Of a stretch of 64,000 nt of DNA, positions 54,432-64,000 are shown one piece after another. Origin of the DNA: Rhynchospora pubera (taxonomy: Eukaryota; Streptophyta; Magnoliopsida; Poales; Cyperaceae); assembly GCA_028095005.1 (NCBI GenBank), contig CM051459.1, positions 198,563,902 to 198,627,901 of the forward strand, read 5' to 3'. The notes beneath the pieces are model-generated. The model was not told the DNA's origin and searched no databases. It worked only from the letters and a program-made list of their open reading frames with translations. Each line of letters starts with the position of its first letter. Within the stretch, counting starts at the first letter, position 1. A program made the position numbers and the translations under genes.

Positions 54432-57400
54432 CTAAAGCCTAGAATCATGAACTGAAATTACACCCATATCAGTTACATGTTTCAGAAACTGCTTGGGTAT
54501 TAGTGCTTTAGTAAGTGGATCCGCTATCATTGAGTTTGTTCCAATGTGCTTGATTGACAATTTGTCATTCTCAACCTTTTGCTTAACAGACAGAAACTTG
54601 ATGTCGATGTGCTTCGAGTTGGCTGAGCTTCTGTTGTTATTAGCATACATGACTGCCGAGTTATTGTCACAGAAAATCCTTAGTGGAGTCTGGATGGAGT
54701 CCACTACACGCAGCCCAGTGACAAAATTTCGCAACCATGTTCCAAACAATGATGCCTCATAGCAAGCCACACATTCTGCTGCCATGGTAGAAGATGCCAC
54801 TAGGGATTGTTTGGCACTTTTCCATGAAACAGCTCCACCTGCCATCATGAAGATGAACCCTGTGGTTGACTTCAAGCTATCTTGACATCCCGCAAAATCA
54901 GAATCAGAATATCCTATGACCTCCAGCCTATCTGATCTCCGATACGTTAGTGCAAAGTCTTTGGTTCTTTGAAGATATCTCAAAACTCGTTTGGCTGCCT
55001 TAATGTGCTGAAAACCTGGATTGTGCAAATACCTGCCTAGCATTCCTGTAATAAAAGCAATGTCTGGACGTGTACACACTTGGGCATACATTATGCTTCC
55101 AACAATGGATGCATACCTATTGTCCATTACTTGCTTCTTTTCCAACTGTGTTTTGGGACATTGTTCGAGACTGAACTTGTCCCCTTTAGCAACAGGGGTC
55201 TCTGTTGGTTTGCAGTTTTCCATATCATACCGCTTGAGTACTTGATCGATATAGGCCTTTTGTGATAAGCCTAAAATACCTTGAGAACGATCTCTAAGTA
55301 TCTTAAGACCTAACACGTATGATGCATCACCAAGATCTTTCATTTCAAAGTGCTTAGATAGAAATTTCTTAGTTTCATGCAACATATCCTTATCGTTTGT
55401 GGCAAGCAGTATATCATCCACATACAAAACCAAGAAAGAATATTTACTCCCACTGAACTTGTGATATATACAATCATCCGCTGGGTTACTCTCGAAACCA
55501 AATGAGAGAATCACTCGATGAAATTTGTAATACCACTGTCGAGACGCTTGTTTGAGCCCATAAATGGATTTCTTAAGTTTGCAAACCATTTTCTTTGGAT
55601 CATCCGATACAAAGTGGGGTGGTTGCACCATATAGATGGTTTCATCAATGTCACCATTGAGAAACGCGGTCTTAACATCCATTTGATGAAGCTCAAGATC
55701 TAAATGTGCCACAAGTGCCATGATCACCCTAAAAGAGTCTTTCGATGAAACTGGAGAGAAAGTCTCTTTGTAATCAATACCTTCCTTTTGAGTAAAGCCC
55801 TTAGCGACAAGACGTGCCTTATACCTTTCCACATTACCCTTAGAATCCTTTTTGGTTTTAAATATCCATTTGCAACCAATAGGTTTCTTTCCTTCTGGTA
55901 ATGGTACTAAGTCCCATACATCATTGTCATACATGGACTTCATTTCTTCATTCATGGCATCGATCCACTTTTGTGAGTTTGGACTGTCCAAAGCTTGACG
56001 AAGATCACGAGGATCATCCATCATCCCAATGTCAAACTCATGTTCTTGGAGATAGACCACATAATCATTAGGTATTGCTGGTCTTTTCTCTCTAGTGGAT
56101 CTCCTAGGCACAAGTTCTTGAGGTGTTTGTAGTTGTTCAATGACACTATTATCTTCAACTTGATTATTTCCAGAGTCTAAGTCCATAGCATCTGGAACAG
56201 GATCCATTTCCTGAATGAAACGGTTCGTTTCAGTATTGGGACGGTCCATTCCAGTCCTGGAACGGTCCGTTTCAATGCTGGGCACTGTATCTATGATCAA
56301 CCGTTCCGTTTCAACTTCAGACCGGTCCGTTCCAATCCTGGAACGGTCCGTTTCAGCCATGTCACGGTCCGTTTGAAGATCAGTGCTTGTTTCCTCCTCA
56401 AAGATAATATCCTGATGTGTCATATCTCCCCCCACAACCAAAACATCCTCAAAGAACTTAGCTATAATCGTCTCAAATATGTTCCTATTAGTGGGATCGT
56501 AAAACTTGTAACCCCTAGAACGTTCGGCATATCCAATAAAATAACAACTAACTGTCCTTTCGTCCAATTTCTTCTCATTTGGCCTGTACGGCCGAGCTTC
56601 AGCTGGACATCCCCAAATACGACAATGTTGTAGACTTGGTTTCCTACCAGTCCACATCTCATAGGGAGTTTTGTTGTTATTTGCCTTAGTTGGTACACGA
56701 TTAAGCAAATAGGCTGCTGTTTTAAGCGCTTCGCCCCAAAGAGATTTTAGCAAATTAGTATGACTAAGCATACTCCTAACCATATCCTTCAATGTTCTGT
56801 TTCGCCTTTCAGCTACTCCATTCATGCTAGGCGATCCTGGCATGGTATATTGAGGGACAATGCCATTTTCCTCTAGAAACTTAGCAAAAGGCCCTGGACG
56901 TTGTTCACCTGAACCGTCATATCTACCATAGTATTCACCACCATGGTCAGATTTGACTTGCTTAATCTTTTTGTTGAGTTGTAACTCAACTTCAACCTTA
57001 AATGATTTGAACACGTCCAAAGCTTGCGCTTTTTCACTTAATAGATATAGATAACCAAATCTTGAATAATCGTCTATGAAACTGATAAAGTAAGTTTGAC
57101 CATTCCTTGTAGGTGTAGGAAATGGTCCACAAATATCCGTATGAATCAGTTCTAAGACATCACTCGTTCTATTGGCATCATATCTTCTTTTATTGGTTTG
57201 TTTTCCTTTAACACAACTTACACATGAGCCTAAATCTGTCATGTCTAAAGGATCGAGTATGTCACTTTGCACAAGCTTTTCAATTCTCTTTAAAGAAATG
57301 TGACCTAAACGCTTATGCCAAAGTGCACCTGAATTCTCATGAGTTAATTTACGCTTAACACTTCTAGTACTTGTATGCAAGTTTTCATTATATGAAGCAA

Positions 57401-58586
57401 TAGTTTCTAAAGAATATAGATTGTCATAAACTGAAAGAAAACCAGATCCAACGCATTTAGAATTATGAGATAAACTGAATTTTCCATTTCCAAAAGAACA
57501 AGAGTAACCAAACTTGTCTAGTACAGAAATAGAAACTAAATTTCGTCTAAAAGACGGTACAACAAAAGTCTCATATAAATCTAAATACAATCCAGTCTTA
57601 AGTAACAATCTAAAATGCCCAATAGCTTCAACTTGTGCCTTCTTGCCATCGCCCACATAGATGTATCTTTCACCATCATTTGGCTTTCGGCAGTTCAGGC
57701 AACCCTGCATAGAGATACTTATGTGAGTTGTAGCACCCGAATCAATCCACCAAGTATCCTTTTGTACTGAAGTTAAATTAACTTCTGAACAAACCAAAGA
57801 GAGAGACATACCTTTCTTCTTGCGCCAAGCTATATAGCCTGTGCAATCAGTCTTCTTGTGTCCCTCTTCGCCACAGAAGAAACACCCATTTGGATTCTTT
57901 GGCTTCTTGCCAGTCTTCCCCTTATTGGGTTCCTTCTTTGACTCTGAATTAGCAGCCTTATTATTGTTTTGTTTCTTCTTCCCTTTATTCTTGGAAGTGG
58001 AGGCAACGTTAGCACTATGTGTCTTATCAAGCTTCAACCTTTCCTCTTCTTGAACTAGATGCGAAATCAGTTCATTTAGAGTCCACTTGTCCTTAGTGCA
58101 GTTATAAGTAACCTTGAAATGGTTATACTGACTAGGGAGAGAGTTAAGCACTAGACACACCTGAATTTCTTCAGATATGTCTAACTTAAGGGCTTGTAAC
58201 TTTGAAGCAAGATTAGACACTTCCAAAACGTACTCACGAATGTTGCCTTTCCCATTATACTTCATAGAGGTGAGTCTTGCCATGAATGTACAAATCTCCG
58301 ATTTCTCATTCTTGGCAAATCTCTTCTCAATTTCTTCCAAGCATGCCATAGCATCATCGGAATCAGAAACGGTACCCCTGAATGCCTCTGGGATTGTCTT
58401 CTTGATGATCATAATGCCCATGCGATTGGAGCGTCCCCACTGAGCCACACTTTGAATGTGTTGTTGACTGCTCTTAGCAGTAATCTCAGATGGTTTCTTC
58501 TCCCTAAATGCAAGGTCAAGATCTAGACAACCGAGAACTATCATTAAGTTCTCCTTCCATTCCTTAAAGTTGGAACCAGTCAACAT
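54432..58586 (-). CDS. Copia gag-pol polyprotein, intact
   Basis: One frame of 1,384 codons. Domains: UBN2 gag (about 1-190), zinc knuckle CFFCGEEGHKKTDC (about 235-248), protease WWIDSGATTHIS (Asp about 282), GAG-pre-integrase HHCC (WHKRLGH 421-427, CVSC 453-456), integrase core Asp 482 (HTDICGPF), Asp 545 (SDHGGEY), Glu 591 (NGVAERRNRTL). The reverse transcriptase carries HQMDVKTAFLNG and YVDD (about 1053-1056), and RNase H GYSDSDFAG through MIADPLTKAL (about 1222-1358). Between integrase and reverse transcriptase (about 735-790) is a Thr-Asp-Arg repeat (ETDRSRIGTDRSEVETER) encoded by the GC-rich motif array, with a 21-nt period. All catalytic residues are present, consistent with an active element. 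The start at 58586 is the first ATG of the frame; a stop lies upstream. Confidence 0.95.
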   Translation of the reverse strand: MLTGSNFKEWKENLMIVLGCLDLDLAFREKKPSEITAKSSQQHIQSVAQWGRSNRMGIMIIKKTIPEAFRGTVSDSDDAMACLEEIEKRFAKNEKSEICTFMARLTSMKYNGKGNIREYVLEVSNLASKLQALKLDISEEIQVCLVLNSLPSQYNHFKVTYNCTKDKWTLNELISHLVQEEERLKLDKTHSANVASTSKNKGKKKQNNNKAANSESKKEPNKGKTGKKPKNPNGCFFCGEEGHKKTDCTGYIAWRKKKGMSLSLVCSEVNLTSVQKDTWWIDSGATTHISISMQGCLNCRKPNDGERYIYVGDGKKAQVEAIGHFRLLLKTGLYLDLYETFVVPSFRRNLVSISVLDKFGYSCSFGNGKFSLSHNSKCVGSGFLSVYDNLYSLETIASYNENLHTSTRSVKRKLTHENSGALWHKRLGHISLKRIEKLVQSDILDPLDMTDLGSCVSCVKGKQTNKRRYDANRTSDVLELIHTDICGPFPTPTRNGQTYFISFIDDYSRFGYLYLLSEKAQALDVFKSFKVEVELQLNKKIKQVKSDHGGEYYGRYDGSGEQRPGPFAKFLEENGIVPQYTMPGSPSMNGVAERRNRTLKDMVRSMLSHTNLLKSLWGEALKTAAYLLNRVPTKANNNKTPYEMWTGRKPSLQHCRIWGCPAEARPYRPNEKKLDERTVSCYFIGYAERSRGYKFYDPTNRNIFETIIAKFFEDVLVVGGDMTHQDIIFEEETSTDLQTDRDMAETDRSRIGTDRSEVETERLIIDTVPSIETDRSRTGMDRPNTETNRFIQEMDPVPDAMDLDSGNNQVEDNSVIEQLQTPQELVPRRSTREKRPAIPNDYVVYLQEHEFDIGMMDDPRDLRQALDSPNSQKWIDAMNEEMKSMYDNDVWDLVPLPEGKKPIGCKWIFKTKKDSKGNVERYKARLVAKGFTQKEGIDYKETFSPVSSKDSFRVIMALVAHLDLELHQMDVKTAFLNGDIDETIYMVQPPHFVSDDPKKMVCKLKKSIYGLKQASRQWYYKFHRVILSFGFESNPADDCIYHKFSGSKYSFLVLYVDDILLATNDKDMLHETKKFLSKHFEMKDLGDASYVLGLKILRDRSQGILGLSQKAYIDQVLKRYDMENCKPTETPVAKGDKFSLEQCPKTQLEKKQVMDNRYASIVGSIMYAQVCTRPDIAFITGMLGRYLHNPGFQHIKAAKRVLRYLQRTKDFALTYRRSDRLEVIGYSDSDFAGCQDSLKSTTGFIFMMAGGAVSWKSAKQSLVASSTMAAECVACYEASLFGTWLRNFVTGLRVVDSIQTPLRIFCDNNSAVMYANNNRSSANSKHIDIKFLSVKQKVENDKLSIKHIGTNSMIADPLTKALIPKQFLKHVTDMGVISVHDSRL

Positions 58587-60292
58587 GGGTATGTTGTTAA
58601 TGCTAGCTGGAATATTTGCTAAAATAAACCAAAGACAAAATACACTAATATTAATAACCTTAATGTATAAGTTAAATCACAAAATATAAAGGTCCAAATC
58701 CCATCTACTAGTCTTTATTCATTTGCAAGTGCTCTTTGGAGTCTCCAAGCAAACTTCAATCAACTAGGTGTAGTATCAAATGTAATGATTCATAACATAT
58801 CAATTAATTAACCTTCCTTTGGGCCGATTAATTAATTATATGTAAAACCTTATATTCATTACCCATTTGATTCTACCAAAACATTGCACATATAGCCTTT
58901 TAAATTATGTCCTTCCTTTGGGCCGACCCATAATTTAAAAGTTACATGTACCTTAATACACTTTGTATTCGAGCCTTTGAAACAACCATTAATATGAGAG
59001 CCCACTTTGGCGGGATGATATTAATATTGGTTCAATTCTCAAATACAACTCAAGTTACCTTTATATTAGACTTAAAGTATACCTTAAACCTAGACTTTTC
59101 ATTATGCACATCTATCCTAATATGAAAAAGTCTTAACTAAATACTGACCTAGGATGATAAAGACTTAGGACCCAGTTGCAAACCCTAAGGTATACACTTA
59201 TTGAATCGTATGGAATACATACAAACCAACAAACCAGGAACGGACTGTTTTGGTGAGAGAACGGTCCGTCCTAAATAGATCAGAAGAGAACCAAAGAGAG
59301 ATATGACCATACAGTCCAGTATGGTCATATTAAGGTAAGAAAAGAAAGCGGTGGTCTCCCGTTCAGCCAGCAGCCATTGAAATTACACCACATCCAGGCA
59401 AGATTCCCAGAAAAGGTCAGGGTCATATGGACACTTAGGCGCCGACCTTATTTTCTGCGGCAGAACTTGTCCTCATGACAACATGGTGTAACCCAACGCT
59501 TACAGCTCTTACTAATGAAAACCACGGCAGAGAAAAGAAGAGGAGGGATGCATAAACCGTTATTTGTACCTAACCAGTACAAACAACCTGAATATTGGCT
59601 TAAAACCTAACAATTCTGGTTCTGGAACGGACCGTCCTGGTAGTGGAACGGACCGCCCCCTTAAGATCTGATCAATACCTAAGCAGTTTGCAACCAAAAA
59701 CTGAATCTGGAACGGTCCGCCCCAGTTCTAGGACGGTCCGTTTGAAAACCGCAGAGAAGTAGATAGATGTCGTCCTAATCTAGGTCGAGAAATCCTAATG
59801 ATTTCTCTCCTAACCTGACAATCTATTCTAAATCTAAATCATCCAATTAGGTCAGATTTTAAACGATTTTGAATTTCCAAAACTTTAACTTAATTTTCAA
59901 AATCTTTTCAACCAATTGCAATTTCAAATGACAATTCTGGCACAAATCTCAATCAACAAATCATAAAACAATCCAAAACTAATGGAACGGTCCATTCGAG
60001 CCATGAAACGGACCGTCCAAATGTCAGATACTTCAGAAACAGTTCAGAAAACAGTTCAGGAAAAGTGCAGGAAAAATCTGGAACGGGCCGTCCCAGAATT
60101 GGAACGGGCCGCCCCAGACCACTAGGACGGGCCGTCCCAAACTTGGACCGGACCGCCCCAGTCTGCAGCGCCAGAAAACTAAAAGCAGTTCAGACTAGAT
60201 CTTCAATCTCACCAAATCAATTCAAACACTTCAATTAAATCCAAACTTATGTGTCATGCTACTGGCTCACGACGAGTGGCTCTGATACCACT
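58587..60292 (-). other. Leader of the 8-kb Copia element
   Basis: A 1.7-kb non-coding leader. It contains two CCTTCCTTTGGGCCGA direct repeats (58812, 58911) and about twelve copies of the GC-rich near-palindrome, mostly in pairs (59239, 59631, 59705, 59984, 60078-60164). No reading frame of note. Confidence 0.75.
60278..60290 (-). other. Primer-binding site (tRNA-iMet type)
   Basis: On the minus strand TGGTATCAGAGCC begins two bases after the 5' LTR. Confidence 0.9.
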
Positions 60293-61140
60293 TGTTGGGT
60301 TTGCTTTAAAGCCAAAGGGAATAAACAATTCTAGCAATACAAATAAGCAACCCAGAAAACATGAACTCGCAGAACCAGTAGTTGGAACGGACCGTCCTGG
60401 TCATAGACCGGACCGTTCCAATACACCAGAAAACTAAATCATGAGCGGAAGCTTACCTAATTCCATTGCTATGGCCTGAAGCTTGATGTTGAGCACTTGT
60501 TGATGTCTCCTGACGTGTACACTTCTTATTTCCTCTTGTTGTTGACACCCAAGACAGGAGAAAAGGTCTTCCAAAGGATCAAGACTCGCCTTGGTACTCT
60601 TTGCCTGAACTTAGAGCACCTTCTCAAGCTATTTGATGGAGGAATAGAGAGAGAGGCAGAAAATACTGCTTTCAACACATGTATGCAGTATGTTTCATGG
60701 ATGTCTTATCCCTTGGGGACCAACCCCTTTATATATAGAGAGCCAAAGGCTTCTTGGCCTCCAAACAATGCTATAATTAACCATCATAATTAGGCAATGT
60801 TTCTAAATATTACCACCTATAAAAGGCAACACATCCCTGCACCAAATCTGGCTTTTCTTTACAGCCACGTTTAGCCTATTACCATATAACTGAATGACTT
60901 GGAGACCAAGCAGAAACAGCCCACCAAAAATAGATTATTTCCTTAATATGGCGCAGAGTCTGGACCGGACCGTCCCAGAATTAGGACGGGCCGTCCCAGT
61001 GCATTGGACTAGGCCGTTCTAGACTTAGAACGTGTATCTCTCTGCGCAGTGTCTGGACCGGGCCGCCCCAGAATTAGGACGGGCCGTCCCAGACCACTGG
61101 AACAGGCCGTTCCAGTGCCAAATGGTCAAATAATCTAACA
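60293..61140 (-). repeat. 5' LTR of the 8-kb Copia element
   Basis: 848 bp, differing from the 3' LTR at two positions by eye (near 60338 and 60968). A TATA box on the minus strand (CTCTATATATAAAGG, 60728-60742) is the likely promoter. Carries eight copies of the GC-rich motif. Confidence 0.95.
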
Positions 61141-61145
61141 GTATA

Positions 61146-61678
61146 GACTCTGACTGTTGATGGGTCGGATTCTATTATTTCTAAAAGATTTTAATTTTAC
61201 AAAATCTACGATCGTTTTATATTTAATTAACATTTATGCATTATAAGTATGAATTTATTTTAATGTATATTTAGTGGAGCTCTTTTTCAAGTTTCATCGG
61301 GAAAAAAGATATCAACTAAATTTTTTTTTCAAAAAAAAAAAAAGATTCTATAAAAAATTTATCGAGCAAATTGTAAGCAATAAGAAGCCATTCGTATTAA
61401 CTAATTACTAGGTAGCTTCTGGCTAGCATTTAAAAAAAAAGAAGCCATTCGTATAACAAAACACATTATAGTTGCATTGTTTAAGAATTATATTGCACCT
61501 TAAACTTATTAAATTCATATCGTTTTTTTTAAGGGGAGAGAAATATGAAAAATAAACCATCTTAATGAGATAAAGATTAAAGAGGAGAAAAACATAATTA
61601 AATAACTGATAATATTGATGATGTGGCATGACTACTGAACTTAAAAGGCACTAATTCTATTTATGTATTCTAAATTAA
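61146..61678. other. Spacer, no gene seen
   Basis: AT-rich. AAAAGAAGCCATTCGTAT-like text occurs twice (near 61384 and 61438). Nothing coding. Confidence 0.45.
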
Positions 61679-61815
61679 GGCTCCGTTTGGATGGTGTGGG
61701 AATAAGAGGAATAAGGAAAGAAGTATTGGGAAGTGTGTAATTTTGTGAAGAATTTGAATTGTTTATAATAAATTTGGAAGTAGGAAAAAATTATTCCCTT
61801 ATAATAAATCTGGAT
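61679..61815. mobile_element. Tourist-like MITE, right end degenerate
   Basis: GGCTCCGTTTGGATGG preceded by TAA. The core (AGTGTGTAATTTTGTGAAG) matches the family. The right terminus is degraded (ATAAATCTGGATGAG instead of ATCCAAACGGAGCC). Confidence 0.6.
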
Positions 61816-62147
61816 GAGATTCGAATTATAGTAGTATTTTTAAAAATATCTAAAATAGCAAAATACAATGTAAGTGGACATAATAATGTTATATATCATT
61901 AAAGTACTAATGGAATAGTGATATTTAATATTTTCCTTTCAACTGGTGTATTTTTCAAATCCGTTTATTGATTACTGAGACTAGTCAAAATCTAATCTAT
62001 ATCTATAATACAAAATTTTAATTTGTCATCTTTCGTATTGGATGACACAGGTCCGTCGGATCGAGTGATAAATTATCGGTACCTCTTATAAACACCTTAA
62101 AGGGCATTCACCGTTATGGATATATTTTTAAACTTGTTCAACATGAA
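61816..62147. other. Spacer, possible Helitron 5'-like sequence
   Basis: TCTATATCTATAATACAAAA near 61999 resembles plant Helitron 5' ends (TCTATA..), but no partner was found. No other feature. Confidence 0.3.
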
Positions 62148-62220
62148 GTGGGGGTAGCTCAGCTGGGAGAGCTTCAGACTTGATATCTGAAGGTCGCGTG
62201 TTCGATCCACGCCTCACCAC
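62148..62220 (+). tRNA. tRNA-like gene or pseudogene, anticodon TGA
   Basis: About 72 nt fold partly as a cloverleaf. There is a perfect A box (TAGCTCAGCTGG) and D arm (GCTC/GAGC), an anticodon arm TCAGA-CTTGATA-TCTGA with TGA in the anticodon position, a 5-nt variable loop, and a T arm GCGTG-TTCGATC-CACGC containing the B box. The acceptor stem (GTGGGGG against CTCACCA) pairs poorly. TGA would be a Ser anticodon, but Ser tRNAs have a long variable arm, which is absent. It is therefore probably a tRNA pseudogene, an organelle- or bacteria-like tRNA, or a tRNA-derived SINE head. Confidence 0.55.
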
Positions 62221-63040
62221 ATTCAATTATTTTTACAATTTCACTTCAAAAAAATATATTTATATATATAATGTAACCTATTCCTAGTTATGTTCGGGAA
62301 CGTGTCCAAAGTGCCAATTTTTGATCCGGACTGTTTGATCTAATTTCGACGTTGAAAAATATCGACGTCCTTAAAATTACATCGAAACTCTTGAACCCTG
62401 ATATTTTCTTATCATCTATATCTCCCATTAGTTGTTAATTTGTAATTGCAATTTTGCACGTGAAATATTTGACTCAACTGTGCCTGTGCTTTTTCGATTT
62501 TTCGAAAGAAATGCAATGCGCTCGCTAATTGGGTAAGGGGTTGATGTGCACAGGAGAAAGTCGAACCCACTAGTTTCGTGATAATAAAATTTTAATAAAT
62601 AACATCATGAACTTTTGAGCTTTTTTATGCAAAATTTGTAGGAGGGCCCGAATTTTTGTCCCTTATGGCGACTTGATAATATTATTTTAGTGTACCAATT
62701 ATAATATTAATTTCTAAATTTGTCCAAGGGCGGAAGTTAATATAGAATAGAAAATCAATTTAGCAAACATTTTATTTATTTAAAATATTGTTTCGAAATG
62801 ACCTTCAAACGTCTTATGAAGATTTATTTACTTTGTTGGTTCCCTTTGGCATGAGATACTAACAAATGAAAAACTTATACTTTATTCCAATAGCACAAGT
62901 GACGCCATAGACGGTCATTTGTTACTACTGTTGTTTATGTGGCTTTGTCATTGTGCACAATGATCTAATTAGAAAAGAGATGGGCTAAAAGACTGACGAA
63001 TGAGATCGTCATTTACGATCAAATTTCAATTTTCAAAATT
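62221..63040. other. Spacer, no gene seen
   Basis: AT-rich, no recognised coding or mobile feature. Confidence 0.45.
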
Positions 63041-63305
63041 CTAACAGTCGATCCGAACCGTTCAATGTGTTCTTCATATCGAAATCTCGTTGGAGACAAA
63101 TTTTTATATTTTTTCTGAAATTTTTTAGTATTTGTTTGGTATTTTATAAAATTCTTAATCTAAATAATTCTGGACCTTCAATAACTATGATTTTTAAAAA
63201 TCTCAAAAAAATAGTAAATAAAATCAGAAAAACATAAAATTTGGTCTCCAATGAGATTTCAATATGGAGAACACATTGAACGGTTTAGATTAGCAATTAG
63301 AACCT
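63041..63305. repeat. Inverted repeat with arms of about 85 bp
   Basis: The left arm has CCGAACCGTTCAATGTGTTC then TCATATCGAAATCTCGTTGG; the right arm has the inverse, CCAATGAGATTTCAATATGG then AGAACACATTGAACGG. A spacer of about 95 bases separates them. Foldback or MITE-type structure, non-coding. Confidence 0.7.
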
Positions 63306-63540
63306 CAAAAGTTGAGATATAATTGCAGCTGACGGGTTTAATCGTCAGTCGTGGCTGATTTTAGCCTATCTCATTAAAAAATCCAATAATTACTGTGAAA
63401 TCATTTAAAAAATTAATGACTAATTATGGCATCACATTAGGTTGGTTGAATCGTCAATAGTTTTTATATGAATCTATTAAACGTCTCCACTACTGTTACT
63501 AACAGAGACTTTCTGGCTCCACTTATATGCACTTTGAATC

Positions 63541-63568
63541 AATATAAAGAATAAATAAATAAATAAAT
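63541..63568. repeat. ATAA microsatellite
   Basis: Short run of AAAT/ATAA units (aataaataaataaataaa) near 63550. Confidence 0.8.
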
Positions 63569-63597
63569 ATCTTCAAATCCTAGAGAAGGGGTACTAT

Positions 63598-63785
63598 GAG
63601 TCGGAATCACATTCTCCGCCGCGCGAAACGGGCAGCATTTTTCATCTCAACCGTCCGATCTATGATAGATGCCCCGCAAATAATATCATATTAATAAGTC
63701 CGGAAAAATTTATCCGTCGAGATCAGATTGGACGGCTCAGATAAAAACGTTGTTTGTGCCGCGCGGCAGAGGATACGGATCCACA
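63598..63785. mobile_element. MITE-like GC-rich inverted repeat
   Basis: The left side has TCCGCCGCGCGAAACGGGC and AACCGTCCGATCT; the right has the inverse, AGATCAGATTGGACGG and GCCGCGCGGCAGAGGA. The ends (GTCGGAATCACATTC and GATACGGATCC) are roughly inverse. The layout is similar to the block inside the MULE at 22350-22560. Confidence 0.55.
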
Positions 63786-64000
63786 ATGAGTCTATGACCC
63801 TTGAACTAACTCAATAGCTTACAAAACTGTAGCCAATTAGCTTATGGGTGGGGGTATCTATGCACTAAATTTAATTCCGATTTGGACTAAAACCAACCCA
63901 AATTAATCCCTGACAAATTATGTCTTGAAATGCCTTTTTCCAGTCTAATTTAAATAACCATAACCAATCAAGCACATACTCTAGGCCCAACAACATATGT
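63786..64000. other. Spacer at the window end
   Basis: No recognised feature. Confidence 0.4.

Larger units (their letters stand above)
53106..61140 (-). mobile_element. Full-length Copia retrotransposon, very young
   Basis: An 8,035-bp element on the minus strand. The LTRs are 848 bp each (3' LTR 53106-53953, 5' LTR 60293-61140), start TGTTGGG and end TCTAACA as read on the plus strand, and the target duplication is GTATA (53101-53105, 61141-61145). By eye the LTRs differ at only two positions. Primer-binding site, polypurine tract and an intact polyprotein with all catalytic motifs are present, so it is probably autonomous. A short near-palindromic motif (GGAACGGWCCGTTCC type) occurs about 35 times in LTRs, leader and coding region. 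Confidence 0.96.

Noticed and set aside
61999..62020. Helitron 5'-like start TCTATATCTATAATAC
   Set aside because: Resembles known 5' ends, but no hairpin/CTRR partner was found downstream in the window.

Overview
The window is nuclear DNA of a flowering plant. It has multi-exon genes with GT..AG introns of hundreds to thousands of bases, plant-specific families (subtilase, LOG cytokinin enzyme, AIG1-type GTPase, FRD3-like MATE, FBD/LRR F-box), and AT-rich spacers packed with plant transposon types. The species cannot be named from the sequence alone.

Layout. 1-7.2 kb: spacer with Tourist-like MITEs, a decayed F-box/LRR fragment (+), a two-exon MATE transporter fragment (-), one arm of a CACTA element, a Helitron 3' end and a foldback element. 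7.2-16.0 kb: an 11-exon SBT3-like subtilase (+), complete except for a frameshifting deletion in exon 5. A Helitron end sits in its first intron and a MITE in its last. 17.9-21.3 kb: an intact seven-exon gene for a four-finger RanBP2-type zinc-finger protein (+). 21.6-28.3 kb: another Helitron end, a Mutator-like element with 9-bp target duplication, two MITEs, a CACTA arm and a complete small CACTA element. 28.8-30.0 kb: a lone first exon of an AIG1 GTPase followed by a foldback element. 30.9-32.5 kb: an intact PIG-P gene (-) with a short SINE in intron 3. 33.8-35.0 kb: a second copy of the last exon of LOG. 35.5-37.1 kb: a Vma12-like V-ATPase assembly factor (-) with a frameshift in exon 1. 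37.3-43.7 kb: a second foldback-like element, a solo LTR and hAT-type MITEs. 43.7-48.2 kb: a young Copia element lacking gag and part of the reverse transcriptase, nested in a hAT-type MITE. 48.8-52.7 kb: an intact LOG gene (-). 53.1-61.1 kb: a very young, apparently autonomous Copia element (-) of 8,035 bp. 61.1-64 kb: MITE pieces, a tRNA-like gene and inverted repeats.

The host genes belong to unrelated processes: extracellular proteolysis, RNA or protein binding, GPI-anchor synthesis, V-ATPase assembly and cytokinin activation. There is no operon or cluster logic; the theme of the window is genome remodelling by mobile DNA. The most unusual signal is a short near-palindrome (GGAACGGWCCGTTCC type), present about 35 times in the 8-kb Copia element. 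It occurs in both LTRs, the leader and, in frame, inside the polyprotein gene.
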